Below, piece after piece: positions 1 through 8,156 of a stretch of DNA of 64,000 nt. This stretch comes from an uncultured Oscillibacter sp. (GTDB taxonomy: Bacteria; Bacillota; Clostridia; Oscillospirales; Oscillospiraceae). The translations under genes and the position numbers were made by a program. Positions within the stretch are counted from its first letter, which is position 1. The number at the start of each line of letters is the position of its first letter. The DNA lies in assembly GCA_910587705.1 (NCBI GenBank), contig CAJUMX010000014.1, positions 1-64,000 of the forward strand. The letters run 5' to 3'. The notes below the pieces were generated by a model. The model was not told the DNA's origin. It saw only the letters and a list, made by a program, of their open reading frames with translations, and did no database searches.

Positions 1-144
1 TTGCGATACTACGAGGGCTACATAAACAAGCTCTGCACCCGGACGGTCTACGACGAAAGCGGCTGTCCCCACGCTTGCTTGGACGAGTACATGAAAAGCC
101 GTCTGGAAAACAAACTCATCCGCGCCATTCTCGGTGTGAACTGA
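1..144 (+). CDS. 3' end of an unidentified element-borne protein
   Basis: An open frame runs from the window edge to a TGA at 142-144, giving 47 residues that contain two cysteine-bearing segments (NKLCTRT and CPHACLDEY) and end in a helix-like stretch. The position just upstream of xis-int suggests a small accessory protein of the integrative element. I do not recognise the family. The 5' end is missing, although a TTG at base 1 could be an internal codon. Confidence 0.4.
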   Translation: MRYYEGYINKLCTRTVYDESGCPHACLDEYMKSRLENKLIRAILGVN

Positions 145-233
145 TAACCGGCCCCGATGGGAGGAACAGCTTACCCTTTCTCTGTTTCTCCCGCCTGCGG
201 GTCATGGGATAATTGAGGAAAGGTCGGTGAACT

Positions 234-440
234 ATGGCCGAGGAAATCGGCATTTCGGTAAAGGACAAATTCTGCCTCACCATTGAAGAAGCCTCCCACT
301 ATTTCGGGATAGGGGAAAAGAAACTGCGGAAGTTGGTACATGATAATTTGGACGCTGGTTTTGTCATTCAGAACGGCGTCAAAATTCTAATCAAACGCCA
401 GCGTTTTGAGCAATTTCTAAACGCACTATCGTCGATCTAA
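234..440 (+). CDS. xis: Excisionase, Tn916 Xis family
   Basis: This 68-residue basic protein matches Tn916 Xis in length and pattern: an N-terminal TIEEASHYFGIGEKKLRKL helix-turn-helix followed by a short wing and the basic strand KILIKRQRFEQFL. Xis binds the arms of the element next to the integrase sites and directs excision during conjugative transfer. It sits 119 bases upstream of the integrase and in the same direction, as in Tn916. The ATG at 234 follows the purine-rich sequence GAGGAAAGG. Confidence 0.9.
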   Translation: MAEEIGISVKDKFCLTIEEASHYFGIGEKKLRKLVHDNLDAGFVIQNGVKILIKRQRFEQFLNALSSI

Positions 441-559
441 CCGCTCTATTCTGCAAAAATCTTGAACAGCCGGTTCAAATAAATATGGAAATTGAGCCTT
501 GGTTATGGTATAATTTCTTTATATCGTGCCGAGGCTCTTTTCACAGAAAGGAGCGCAAC

Positions 560-1759
560 GTGAGCGAAAAACGACGTGACAGCAAAAACCGTATTCTTCG
601 CAACGGAGAGAGCCAACGCAAAGACGGACGATATGCGTATAAATACATTGACGCCACCGGCAAGCCCCAGTTTGTTTACAGTTGGAAGCTGGAAGCCACG
701 GACAGCACGCCCCAAGGAAAACGGGATGGACTTTCCCTGCGGGAAAAGGAAAAGCAAATTCGGCGGGACATCGAGGACGCCATTATTCCCCGTGGCGGAG
801 AAATGACCGTTCTGGATTTGGTAAAAAAGTACCTCTCCCAGAAAACCGGCGTCCGGCACAACACCGAGGCCAATTACAACTTTGTCCTCAACATCATCAA
901 AAAAGAGGACTTCGGCCAGCAGCGCATCGACCGGGTAAAGCTGTCCGACGCTAAGTGCTGGCTTATCAAATTACAGCAGGACGGCAGAGGGTACAGTTCT
1001 ATTCATTCCATCCGGGGTGTTGTCAGACCGGCCTTTCAGATGGCCGTTGATGATGATTTGATACGTAAAAATCCGTTTGAGTTTCAGCTTGCCACCGTTG
1101 TTGTCAACGACAGTGTGACAAGGGAAGCGATCGCAAGAAAACAGGAGCGGGCATTTCTGGAATTTGTAAAGGGTGACAAGCATTTCTCCCGGTACTATGA
1201 CGGCATCTATATCCTATTCAAGACTGGACTTCGCATCTCGGAATTTGTTGGACTGACGCTGGCTGATCTGGATATGAAGAACCGAAAAATCAGTGTCAAC
1301 CACCAGCTTCAGCGCAAACGGAACATGGAGTATATCATCGAGGACACGAAAACTTCTAGCGGAACACGGGAAATCCCCATGACGGATGATGTGTACCAGT
1401 TCTTCCAACGGATTATTGCCAACCGGCCAAAGCCCAAGACTGAGCCGATGATCGACGGCAGGTGCGGCTTTCTGTACTTGGACAAGGACGGCAAACCGAT
1501 GGTGGCGCTTCATTGGGAGCATTACTTCAAGCACATCTGCCAGAAGTACAACAGCACCTATAAGGTGCAGATGCCCAAAGTCACCCCGCACGTTTGCAGG
1601 CACACATTTTGTTCCAACATGGCAAAGGGCGGTATGAACCCCAAGACGTTGCAATATCTCATGGGCCACTCGGATATTGGTGTCACGCTGAACACCTACA
1701 CCCATTTGGGCTTTGAGGACGCACAGAAGGAACTGAAACGGGTCGCAAACAGCGAGTAG
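560..1759 (+). CDS. int: Tyrosine recombinase (integrase), Tn916 Int family
   Basis: The 399-residue protein begins at GTG 560, chosen because GAAAGGAG lies just upstream and because the N-terminus SEKRRDSKNRIL aligns with the start of Tn916 Int. The open frame extends upstream to 485, but that part is not conserved. Arm-binding N-terminal domain, core-binding domain and catalytic domain follow in order. The catalytic set is visible: Arg in TGLRISEF, His-x-x-Arg in HVCRHTF, His in MGHSDIG and the Tyr nucleophile in NTYTHLG. It catalyses integration and, with Xis, excision of the element. The frame is intact, so it is probably functional. Confidence 0.93.
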   Translation: MSEKRRDSKNRILRNGESQRKDGRYAYKYIDATGKPQFVYSWKLEATDSTPQGKRDGLSLREKEKQIRRDIEDAIIPRGGEMTVLDLVKKYLSQKTGVRHNTEANYNFVLNIIKKEDFGQQRIDRVKLSDAKCWLIKLQQDGRGYSSIHSIRGVVRPAFQMAVDDDLIRKNPFEFQLATVVVNDSVTREAIARKQERAFLEFVKGDKHFSRYYDGIYILFKTGLRISEFVGLTLADLDMKNRKISVNHQLQRKRNMEYIIEDTKTSSGTREIPMTDDVYQFFQRIIANRPKPKTEPMIDGRCGFLYLDKDGKPMVALHWEHYFKHICQKYNSTYKVQMPKVTPHVCRHTFCSNMAKGGMNPKTLQYLMGHSDIGVTLNTYTHLGFEDAQKELKRVANSE

Positions 1760-1920
1760 TAAAACGAAATGAATACCTCTGATTTACTACTTCCTATACT
1801 ACTTTTGGGGTCAAAGCTGTGCCGTTTTATGCCGAGATATGCCAAGAGAATGAACAGCAGAAAATACCGCAAAACACCTGCAATGCCCGGAATATCAATA
1901 CATTCAAGAGGTTTCAGGAT

Positions 1921-2433
1921 ATGACAAAAATCTTATTCGTCTGCCACGGCAATATCTGCCGCAGCCCGATGGCCGAATTCGTGATGAAAGACCTGATCAA
2001 GAAAGCGGGACTGGAAGCAGAATTTCACACGGAATCCGCCGCTACCAGCACGGAGGAAATTGGCAATTCCGTCTACCCGCCCGCCCGCCGAAAGCTGACG
2101 GAGCATGGCATCTCCTGCGCCGGGAAAACCGCCCGGCAGCTCACAAAAGCCGACTATGCCCAATATGACCTGCTGATCGGCATGGACCGGGCCAACATCC
2201 GCAATATGAACCGTATCTGCGGCGGTGATCCCGATGGGAAAATCCAGCTGCTGCTGGACTACACAGACCACCCTGGTGAGGAGGCAGACCCTTGGTATAC
2301 GGGTGACTTCGACGCCACCTGGCGGGACGTTCTCAGCGGCTGTCAGGGATTGTTGGAGAGCGTGAGAGGGAAACGGACGGTCCAGCCTTCGGAAGCTCCC
2401 CACAAAAAAGATGGCTCTTTAGGCCGCCTGTAA
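1921..2433 (+). CDS. Low-molecular-weight protein tyrosine phosphatase
   Basis: The N-terminus carries the signature phosphate loop VCHGNICRS with the nucleophilic Cys and the Arg, and the general-acid loop DPWYTGDF sits near residue 120, both hallmarks of the family. It would dephosphorylate phosphotyrosine proteins in the cytoplasm. ATG 1921 is chosen because the phosphate loop must lie within about ten residues of the start; upstream in-frame sequence to 1819 does not resemble the family. The length, 170 residues, is slightly above the usual 150-160, the excess being a polar tail. It is the first chromosomal gene after the integrative element, so the element may have inserted in its promoter region. 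Confidence 0.9.
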   Translation: MTKILFVCHGNICRSPMAEFVMKDLIKKAGLEAEFHTESAATSTEEIGNSVYPPARRKLTEHGISCAGKTARQLTKADYAQYDLLIGMDRANIRNMNRICGGDPDGKIQLLLDYTDHPGEEADPWYTGDFDATWRDVLSGCQGLLESVRGKRTVQPSEAPHKKDGSLGRL

Positions 2434-2567
2434 CAGCCCCTGCCGCCGCACCCTTCCGGATTGATATGACGTCTGCCCTTATGGGACTCTGATCGTTTCG
2501 GATAAACGCCCAGGAGCAGGCAGATTTCCCATCCCCCGGATATCACAGCCGATTGGATAAAGGGAGC

Positions 2568-2603
2568 GCCCCGCTTTTCGAAAAATGATTCGAAAAGCGG
2601 GGC
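2568..2603. terminator. 15-bp perfect inverted repeat between convergent genes
   Basis: GCCCCGCTTTTCGAA (2568-2582) pairs perfectly with 2589-2603 across a 6-base loop. It lies between the phosphatase (plus) and the symporter (minus), which converge here, so a bidirectional terminator is likely. Neither side has a strong T run. Confidence 0.6.
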
Positions 2604-2633
2604 CTGTTCATGGCGCTGCCGTCATTTAAGGAG

Positions 2634-4544
2634 TCAGGAATCCTCGGCCTTTCCGAGCAGCTGCCGTCCGGCGTTTGTTAACCTGGCCCGCAAACGAGTC
2701 TGGCCAAAGACCTGCACCAGACCCAACTCCGCCAGGTGCTCCGAGATGGCGCTCAATTCCATCATATAGATGGAGTATTTGCCGGAGATGTCGCTCATAG
2801 ACGCGTCGCCGTTTTCAATCCAGCGCATGAACCGCAAGGCCTGATCGTCCACCCCGTAATTGGAAATGGTTTTCAGCTCAGCGGCGTCCATGTGCGCGAC
2901 GGCCGCAGCCTCGCCCTTTTCTGTCAGGGAGAAGTACAGCTGATGAATAAGGCGCTGGCCCTTCCGCTTCACATAGCCGCTTTTCTCCAGAGAATCCAGC
3001 GCTTTATGAACACTGGCGGCCTGAAGCTGGCGCTCACTGCAATACCGCGTCATTCGTGTGATGATGGCGCCGGTGTTCCCATAGCCGCGTTTCAGCGTTT
3101 TCAGCACCTCCAGCTGGAGCTCGTCTGGGCCTTTGGTGGCATCCACTGGAGCAACCGTATCCGTTTTCGTCAGCAGGCTCACAACCACCAGCGTGATCAA
3201 AGAGGCGGGGAAAATCAGCCACAGGCTGTTCACCTGCGCGGAATTCGTCGTGAGAATATCCCAATACAGCACGATGCCCATGGAAACCGCCACAGAGGCA
3301 ATGGCTCCCTTTTGGTTGCCAATCCGAAGCAGCCAGGAATCCAAATAGTAGACAAACAGCGGCGCGCCCACACCGGTGCCGAAGGCAAAGAGGTAGCTGA
3401 GGCCTCCCTTCCAGAAAATAGCGAACGCCACGGAAGCCAGCCCATAGATGATGGTGCCCCATTTGGCCCACTGGAGCAATTTCTTTGTATCCCGAATCTT
3501 CAGGAAATACTGGGCGACATCCCGGACCAGCTGATTGACGCCGGAGACCAGGTAGATGTCACAGGTGGACATGGTGGCGGCCATCAGTCCGGCCATGATG
3601 CAGGCCGCCAAGGGAATCGGCAAAATGCCCATCAAAGAGCCAAAGGCCGTGCTGGCGCTTTCAAGGTTGGGAAGCAGCTGGCGAGCATAGCAGCCTGTAA
3701 ACGCGCCTACGACTCCGGTGAAATAGGCGATGATCACTGTCCACATCCAGCCCTTCTTGCAGGACTTCAGGCTGCGAGTGCCGGCGGCCCGGGCCCAATA
3801 AGGCGACTGGTTCAGCAGGGATTGGTGCATCATCAGGAACGTAATCACCGAGGGCGCCACAAACTGAACCACCGGAATGGAGCCGAACGGAAGGCTCAGG
3901 AAGTTTTCCGGCAGAACCGAGGCGTCCGGCATCCCATACTTGACGATCAGGTAAACGGGAAGGACGAGGAACTGGACAACGAAAACCCAGGAAAATTGGA
4001 TCAAATCCGTGGCCGTAGCGGCCCAGATGCCGCCGAACACCACATAGGCGGTCACCACCACGCCAACTAACAGCATGGCCAGCTTGGGATCAATGCCCAG
4101 CGCGCCTCCAATGGTATCCCCGCAGCCCACATATTGCCAGCCCAGAATGGCCAGGGAGGCGAAGAGGATCACGATGGTAATGGCCATACGGCCGCCTTTG
4201 CCGTATCGGTACTCAAACCACTCTGTAGGCGTCAGAGCGCCGGAGGTTCGCCAGAAGCCGGCCCAGCACAGCCACGCCACCAGCGCGCCGGTGCCCCAGC
4301 CCAGGTAGAACCACATACCGCCCATGCCGAACATATAGCCGTACATGATGATGGAGGGCAGGTAGCCACCGGAGATCAGAATGGAGCCGTTGCCCACCGC
4401 GGTCATCAGCGGGGTAAACTCCCGGCCGCCTACCATGAATTCCGTTTCGTCTTTCGTGGTTTTCTTTCCGATATACCAGCTGAGCAGCATCATCGCCAGG
4501 ACATAGATTACGGTAATCAGGATCATCCAAACCTGTGACGTCAT
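2634..4544 (-). CDS. Sodium:solute symporter with C-terminal winged-helix region
   Basis: This 636-residue protein has the many-helix core of the SSS family (residues about 1-470; N-terminal helix then the loop DETEFMVGGREFTPLMTAVG and the segment YLPSIIMYGYMFG). After the last helix (about 455-470) comes a soluble tail of about 160 residues that reads as one or two winged-helix domains: QLEVLKTLKRGYGNTGAII, a recognition-helix-like stretch around ASVHKALDSLEKSGYV, and a second similar unit (LSAISEHLAELGLVQVF then RLRARLTNAGRQL). SSS transporters usually end without such a domain. It is the last gene of the minus-strand module, 40 bases after the hydrolase, with AAGGAGG before ATG 4544. The substrate is unknown; a hydroxy-acid or lactone is my inference from the neighbours. 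Confidence 0.85.
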   Translation of the reverse strand: MTSQVWMILITVIYVLAMMLLSWYIGKKTTKDETEFMVGGREFTPLMTAVGNGSILISGGYLPSIIMYGYMFGMGGMWFYLGWGTGALVAWLCWAGFWRTSGALTPTEWFEYRYGKGGRMAITIVILFASLAILGWQYVGCGDTIGGALGIDPKLAMLLVGVVVTAYVVFGGIWAATATDLIQFSWVFVVQFLVLPVYLIVKYGMPDASVLPENFLSLPFGSIPVVQFVAPSVITFLMMHQSLLNQSPYWARAAGTRSLKSCKKGWMWTVIIAYFTGVVGAFTGCYARQLLPNLESASTAFGSLMGILPIPLAACIMAGLMAATMSTCDIYLVSGVNQLVRDVAQYFLKIRDTKKLLQWAKWGTIIYGLASVAFAIFWKGGLSYLFAFGTGVGAPLFVYYLDSWLLRIGNQKGAIASVAVSMGIVLYWDILTTNSAQVNSLWLIFPASLITLVVVSLLTKTDTVAPVDATKGPDELQLEVLKTLKRGYGNTGAIITRMTRYCSERQLQAASVHKALDSLEKSGYVKRKGQRLIHQLYFSLTEKGEAAAVAHMDAAELKTISNYGVDDQALRFMRWIENGDASMSDISGKYSIYMMELSAISEHLAELGLVQVFGQTRLRARLTNAGRQLLGKAEDS

Positions 4545-4584
4545 GTAAATACCTCCTTACACACAAATGGTTTGAGCAGCCGGC

Positions 4585-5415
4585 TTACCCGAAATATTTT
4601 TTCCGCACGCACCACATATCATGCCCGGTGAGGAACCACTTGGGGTCCCGCTCCTCGGCAAGCAGCAGAATCTTGTCAAAGGAGTCGTAGCATGCGTAGT
4701 GGTCGTAAATCACTCCGTTGAGAATATAGGGCCCGAAATTGTCCGGGGCGGGAGTGATGTCCACTACGGTCCCGTCCAGCAGCTCCATCTTGTCCATTTT
4801 GGGGAACAGGCAGCAGCCAACGTGGGGCATGTCTCCCGTGAGCACATATTTGCCCTCGGCGGTCTGGACCTGGATGGCCATGCCGCCCAGGGTGTGTCCC
4901 GGCACCTTGACCAGGCGCAGGCCATTGCCCATGTCGAAGTCCCCGTCGATCATTTGGATGTGCTTGAGCCGCGCGATATCGCCGGGAGTGCGGGGATCAT
5001 AGTCGGTGCGAATCTTCTGGGAGGGCAGCGGCGCCATCATGTTGAGGTACTCGTCCCGCTGGAACAGGTGCAGGGAATTCGGGAACAGCAGCGCTCCGCC
5101 GGCGTGATCGTTGTGCAGATGGGTGTACATGACGACATCGATATCATCCGGAGTCAGGCCCTCGCCCTTCAGCGCGTCCAGCACATATTGGTTGCCGCCC
5201 ACAGCGGGACAGCCTGCCCAGGCTTTGCCGTCGTGGATGTTGTCCTGATGTACGCCGGTGTCAACCAGGATGTTCTTTTTCCCGTTTTGGAGCAGATATC
5301 CGCAGTACACGAAGGGCATAACCTTATCTTCATCAATGCCCGCGCAGAAGATGCCCTTAGGCGCGGTCAGAGTGCCGTAAAACAGGCACGTAATTTTCCA
5401 GTTGTTCGCTTCCAT
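4585..5415 (-). CDS. Metallo-beta-lactamase-fold hydrolase, lactonase-like
   Basis: The zinc-binding motif THLHNDHAGG (HxHxDH) and the downstream metal histidines in KVPGHTLGG and FLTGHD mark the metallo-beta-lactamase fold. Length (276 residues) and layout resemble the N-acyl-homoserine lactonase-like branch (AiiA/AttM type), which opens lactone rings, although many relatives have other substrates. No signal peptide is visible, so it acts in the cytoplasm. It lies 23 bases after the dehydrogenase gene and shares its transcript. A role in opening an imported lactone before oxidation is inferred from context; the substrate is not known. Confidence 0.82.
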   Translation of the reverse strand: MEANNWKITCLFYGTLTAPKGIFCAGIDEDKVMPFVYCGYLLQNGKKNILVDTGVHQDNIHDGKAWAGCPAVGGNQYVLDALKGEGLTPDDIDVVMYTHLHNDHAGGALLFPNSLHLFQRDEYLNMMAPLPSQKIRTDYDPRTPGDIARLKHIQMIDGDFDMGNGLRLVKVPGHTLGGMAIQVQTAEGKYVLTGDMPHVGCCLFPKMDKMELLDGTVVDITPAPDNFGPYILNGVIYDHYACYDSFDKILLLAEERDPKWFLTGHDMWCVRKKYFG

Positions 5416-5438
5416 AATTCCAGTCCTTTCTATTCACT

Positions 5439-6410
5439 CTATTCCGTTCCCCGCGGCGAGGCGGGAGATTCCCCCGGCATGTTCCAAAGGCGGACGCCTT
5501 CAAAGTAGGGCGACTGCTTTCTCCTTCGGAAGTCGTCTCCATCCTTTTGAGACCAGTCATACAGTCCCCTTCCGGCGGCTTGTCCGGTCTGCCCGGAGGC
5601 CAAGCCCTCCAGAACCGTTTTTTGGATATCCTTTGTGCCGCACAAATCCGGGTATACGTTTGCCGCGATGGCGCGCTCTAGTTCAAACCCCACCGCGTCG
5701 AAATATTCCAGCAGGCCGATGGAGGCGTAGCGCATCCCCATGGCGTACTTGACCGCCCGGTCGATCTCCTCCACCCCGGCAACGTCCTGCTCCATAAGAT
5801 AGATTGCCTCCCGGAACAGGGCCTGGGCAAACCGGTTCACCAAAAATCCCGGCACGCTGCGCTTCAACACGACCACTTGGCGGTTTAGCTTCCGCAGCAA
5901 CGAGCAGACAGTCTCCAAAGTCTCCTCAGAGACCTGCTCATGACGGACCACTTCCACCAACGGCAGCATATGAACCGGCTGAAAGGGATGGGCAATCAGG
6001 AAGCGGGCGGGATTTTCGATCCGCTTTGCCAGAATTCCCGCGTCAATCGAGGAGGTGGTAGAGGCAACGACCGCGTTGGGACCGTTATATTTCGTAATGG
6101 TCCGATAGACCTCTTCTTTAATGTCCGGGTCCTCCGACACCGCCTCGAAGGTTACGGCAGCCCCTTCCAGAGCGGCGGCATCCTTTGTAATGGTCACCAG
6201 GCTCATGGCGGCCTCTTTGTTTGCCTGTGTGGCGAGCCCCTCCGCAATCAGATCGTCCCAGTTTTGCCGCATGGCATCCCGGCAGCGGGCCAGCCCCGCC
6301 TCCGAATGACCAACGACCACGGTGGGATACCCGTTTCCAGAAGTCAGCGTCGCCTGGCACGCTCCAATAGTTCCCGTGCCATAGACCGCGAGTGTTTCCC
6401 TCATAGGCAT
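5439..6410 (-). CDS. 3-hydroxyacyl-CoA dehydrogenase family protein (NAD-dependent)
   Basis: The N-terminal nucleotide-binding loop is YGTGTIGACQA; the family active-site segment IAHPFQPVHMLPLVEVV carries the catalytic His, and VPGFLVNRFAQAL opens the C-terminal dimerisation domain. The family oxidises a 3-hydroxyl group, in acyl-CoA thioesters (HbdA/FadB), L-carnitine or L-gulonate. At 323 residues it is longer than butyryl-type HbdA (about 280) and closer to the carnitine/gulonate dehydrogenase group. It is the first gene after the sigma-54 promoter. Two start codons, at 6410 and 6404, are equally possible behind GAGGGGG. The exact substrate is undetermined. Confidence 0.8.
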   Translation of the reverse strand: MPMRETLAVYGTGTIGACQATLTSGNGYPTVVVGHSEAGLARCRDAMRQNWDDLIAEGLATQANKEAAMSLVTITKDAAALEGAAVTFEAVSEDPDIKEEVYRTITKYNGPNAVVASTTSSIDAGILAKRIENPARFLIAHPFQPVHMLPLVEVVRHEQVSEETLETVCSLLRKLNRQVVVLKRSVPGFLVNRFAQALFREAIYLMEQDVAGVEEIDRAVKYAMGMRYASIGLLEYFDAVGFELERAIAANVYPDLCGTKDIQKTVLEGLASGQTGQAAGRGLYDWSQKDGDDFRRRKQSPYFEGVRLWNMPGESPASPRGTE

Positions 6411-6460
6411 TTCCCCCTCATAAAATGTTCTTTGTCAAGGCCGTGACGCCAAAATAATAA

Positions 6461-6476
6461 AGCAAAAAATATGCCA
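6461..6476 (-). promoter_or_regulatory. Sigma-54 (-24/-12) promoter
   Basis: On the minus strand the sequence reads TGGCAT-ATTTT-TTGCT, matching the TGGCAY-N5-TTGCW consensus in every invariant base. It lies between the sigma-54 activator gene and the dehydrogenase start at 6410, leaving a leader of about 40 bases. Nothing else nearby resembles a -35/-10 promoter for the operon. Confidence 0.85.
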
Positions 6477-6484
6477 ACTCCGGG

Positions 6485-6524
6485 CGTGACAGCGGAAACG
6501 GCCAACGCTTTCCGCCCGTTCACG
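6485..6524. promoter_or_regulatory. Imperfect 40-bp palindrome, candidate activator-binding site
   Basis: CGTGA...CGGAAA at the left is mirrored by TTTCCG...TCACG at the right (6485-6524). It lies directly upstream of the -24/-12 promoter and downstream of the activator gene. An upstream activating site for the Fis-type domain of the activator is the favoured reading; a weak terminator of the activator gene is the alternative, but no T run follows. Confidence 0.5.
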
Positions 6525-6554
6525 ATTGGGCGCGCGGCTTTGGGATATCTTCTG

Positions 6555-7979
6555 TCATATTAAATCGTACTTGTGGAGCTTTTGATAGAGGATGGTGCGG
6601 GAGATGCCCAGCTCCCGGGCCACCGCGGTTTTGTTCCCGTGGAACATCTCCAGCGCCTCCACAAGCATTTCCCGTTCAGCCGCGCCCTTGCGCTGGCGGA
6701 GGGTGGACAGCTTCTTTGGTTCCCAGGCGGCGTCAGGCTTCGCGGGAAGTGCCGCCGGATCATCCAAATGGCTGAAATAGTCGGAAAAATATTTCCATTC
6801 CAGCGGCTCAAACCAGGCCAGATTCATGGCCCGTTCCAGCACATTTTGCAGCTCCCGCACGTTGCCCGGCCAGCTATACTCCATCAGCCGCTCCACGGTT
6901 TCTTCCGTGATGCCGGGAATTTGCAGATTTAATCGCAGATTCAGCTGCTTTAGCAGATGATCAATCAGCAGAGGAATGTCGCTCCGCCGCTCCCGCAGAG
7001 GAGGGATACGGATTTTAATGACATTCAGCCGAAAATAGAGGTCGCTGCGGAACTTCCCCTCCCGCACCAATTGTCTCAGCGGAATATTTGTGGCGGAGAT
7101 GATTCGTGTGTCGATGGGAATGGTCGTAGAGGAACCGATCCGCTCGATCTCCCGCTCCTGCAAGGCTCTCAGCAGCTTGGGCTGGAGGGAAAAGGGCATC
7201 TGATTGATTTCGTCCAGAAACAGGCTGCCATTGTTGGCGACTTCGAATTTCCCGGCCTGCCCTCCGCGGCGGGCGCCGGTAAAAGAGCCCTCCTCATATC
7301 CGAAAAATTCCGCTTCCAGCAGTTCTGACGGGATCGCGGCGCAGTTGACCTTTACCAGCCGGTGGTTTTGGCGCATGCTTAGTTCATGGATGGCATGGGC
7401 GACTAATTCCTTGCCGCTCCCGGTCTCTCCCTCTATCAAAACCGTTGAAGAGGACCGGGCGGCGCATATAATTTCGTCTTTCGTCTTCAAAATTTGCGGG
7501 CTGTCTCCAATGATGTTGTCCAACGGATTGGAAATGAGTACGGAGTGAGGGCGCAGCAGGAGCAGCTGCTTGTTCAGCGCCTCCAGCAGCGTTGTCACGT
7601 TGGGCGGAATCACCATAGAATCGTGCTCGCTTTTGGGGATCATATAAACAAAGCAGCCCTCAATTTCCCCCTCGTGAAACAAAGGCGTATACGAGCAGTA
7701 AACCGGAACTTCCGCTCCGGTGCGGATATTCAGCAGCAAAGCGTCTCCTGATATAAATTTCTGGCTTTTCAGAACCTCGTCCACCCGGGAATTCAACACG
7801 ATCTCCCGCACATACCGCCCCTTTACCTGATCCAGGGTATAGCCGGTCAGAGAGCTCCAGCGGTGATTCACATAAATATAACGACCCTCCGCGTCTGTGA
7901 TGATCAGCCCTTCTAATTCGCTGATAATTCTCTGCATAAGCGCCTTTGTCGAAATTTTTTCCAATTCGCGAATTGCCAT
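6555..7979 (-). CDS. Sigma-54-dependent transcriptional activator (PAS-AAA+-Fis)
   Basis: The 474-residue protein has an N-terminal PAS domain (about 15-120, LIITDAEGRYIYVNHRW), a central sigma-54 activator ATPase (about 155-400) and a C-terminal Fis-type helix-turn-helix (AVARELGISRTILYQKL). The ATPase shows the Walker A GETGSGKE, the sigma-54 contact loop as GSFTGA rather than the usual GAFTGA, Walker B SLFLDEIN and the arginine-finger region FRSDLYFRLN. The PAS domain probably senses a small ligand, perhaps the substrate of the operon. The matching -24/-12 promoter lies 79 bases downstream of its stop codon in front of the dehydrogenase, so this is almost certainly the local activator. GGGAGGAAA precedes the ATG. 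Confidence 0.93.
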   Translation of the reverse strand: MAIRELEKISTKALMQRIISELEGLIITDAEGRYIYVNHRWSSLTGYTLDQVKGRYVREIVLNSRVDEVLKSQKFISGDALLLNIRTGAEVPVYCSYTPLFHEGEIEGCFVYMIPKSEHDSMVIPPNVTTLLEALNKQLLLLRPHSVLISNPLDNIIGDSPQILKTKDEIICAARSSSTVLIEGETGSGKELVAHAIHELSMRQNHRLVKVNCAAIPSELLEAEFFGYEEGSFTGARRGGQAGKFEVANNGSLFLDEINQMPFSLQPKLLRALQEREIERIGSSTTIPIDTRIISATNIPLRQLVREGKFRSDLYFRLNVIKIRIPPLRERRSDIPLLIDHLLKQLNLRLNLQIPGITEETVERLMEYSWPGNVRELQNVLERAMNLAWFEPLEWKYFSDYFSHLDDPAALPAKPDAAWEPKKLSTLRQRKGAAEREMLVEALEMFHGNKTAVARELGISRTILYQKLHKYDLI

Positions 7980-8060
7980 AGATTTCCTCCCTTTCCCCGT
8001 CTTAATTGAGGGTTAAGCCGAAAATATTTTTGCGTATACCGTACACTTATCTTAACATTT

Positions 8061-8100
8061 GTAAGCCGGCATGTAAATAATAATTTACATGCCGGCTTAC
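8061..8100. repeat. 18-bp perfect inverted repeat with 4-base loop
   Basis: GTAAGCCGGCATGTAAAT (8061-8078) is mirrored exactly at 8083-8100. It lies between the end of the ABC operon and the start of the sigma-54 activator, both on the minus strand. It may terminate the ABC operon or be an operator; no T run follows on the minus strand. Confidence 0.7.
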
Positions 8101-8156
8101 ATTCTATTTATAAAATTCGGATTTTTCTCACCAGCAAAGCCCCCAGAGGCCGCCTC

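Larger units (their letters stand above)
1..1759 (+). mobile_element. Right end of a Tn916-like integrative and conjugative element (partial)
   Basis: The excisionase and tyrosine integrase lie in the order and orientation found at the right end of Tn916-family elements, and both proteins resemble Tn916 Xis and Int along their whole length. The rest of the element (transfer genes, left end) is outside the window to the left. The chromosome probably resumes in the 160 bases between the integrase stop and the phosphatase start at 1921, so the right attachment junction should lie there. I cannot place it exactly without the other end. Confidence 0.75.
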
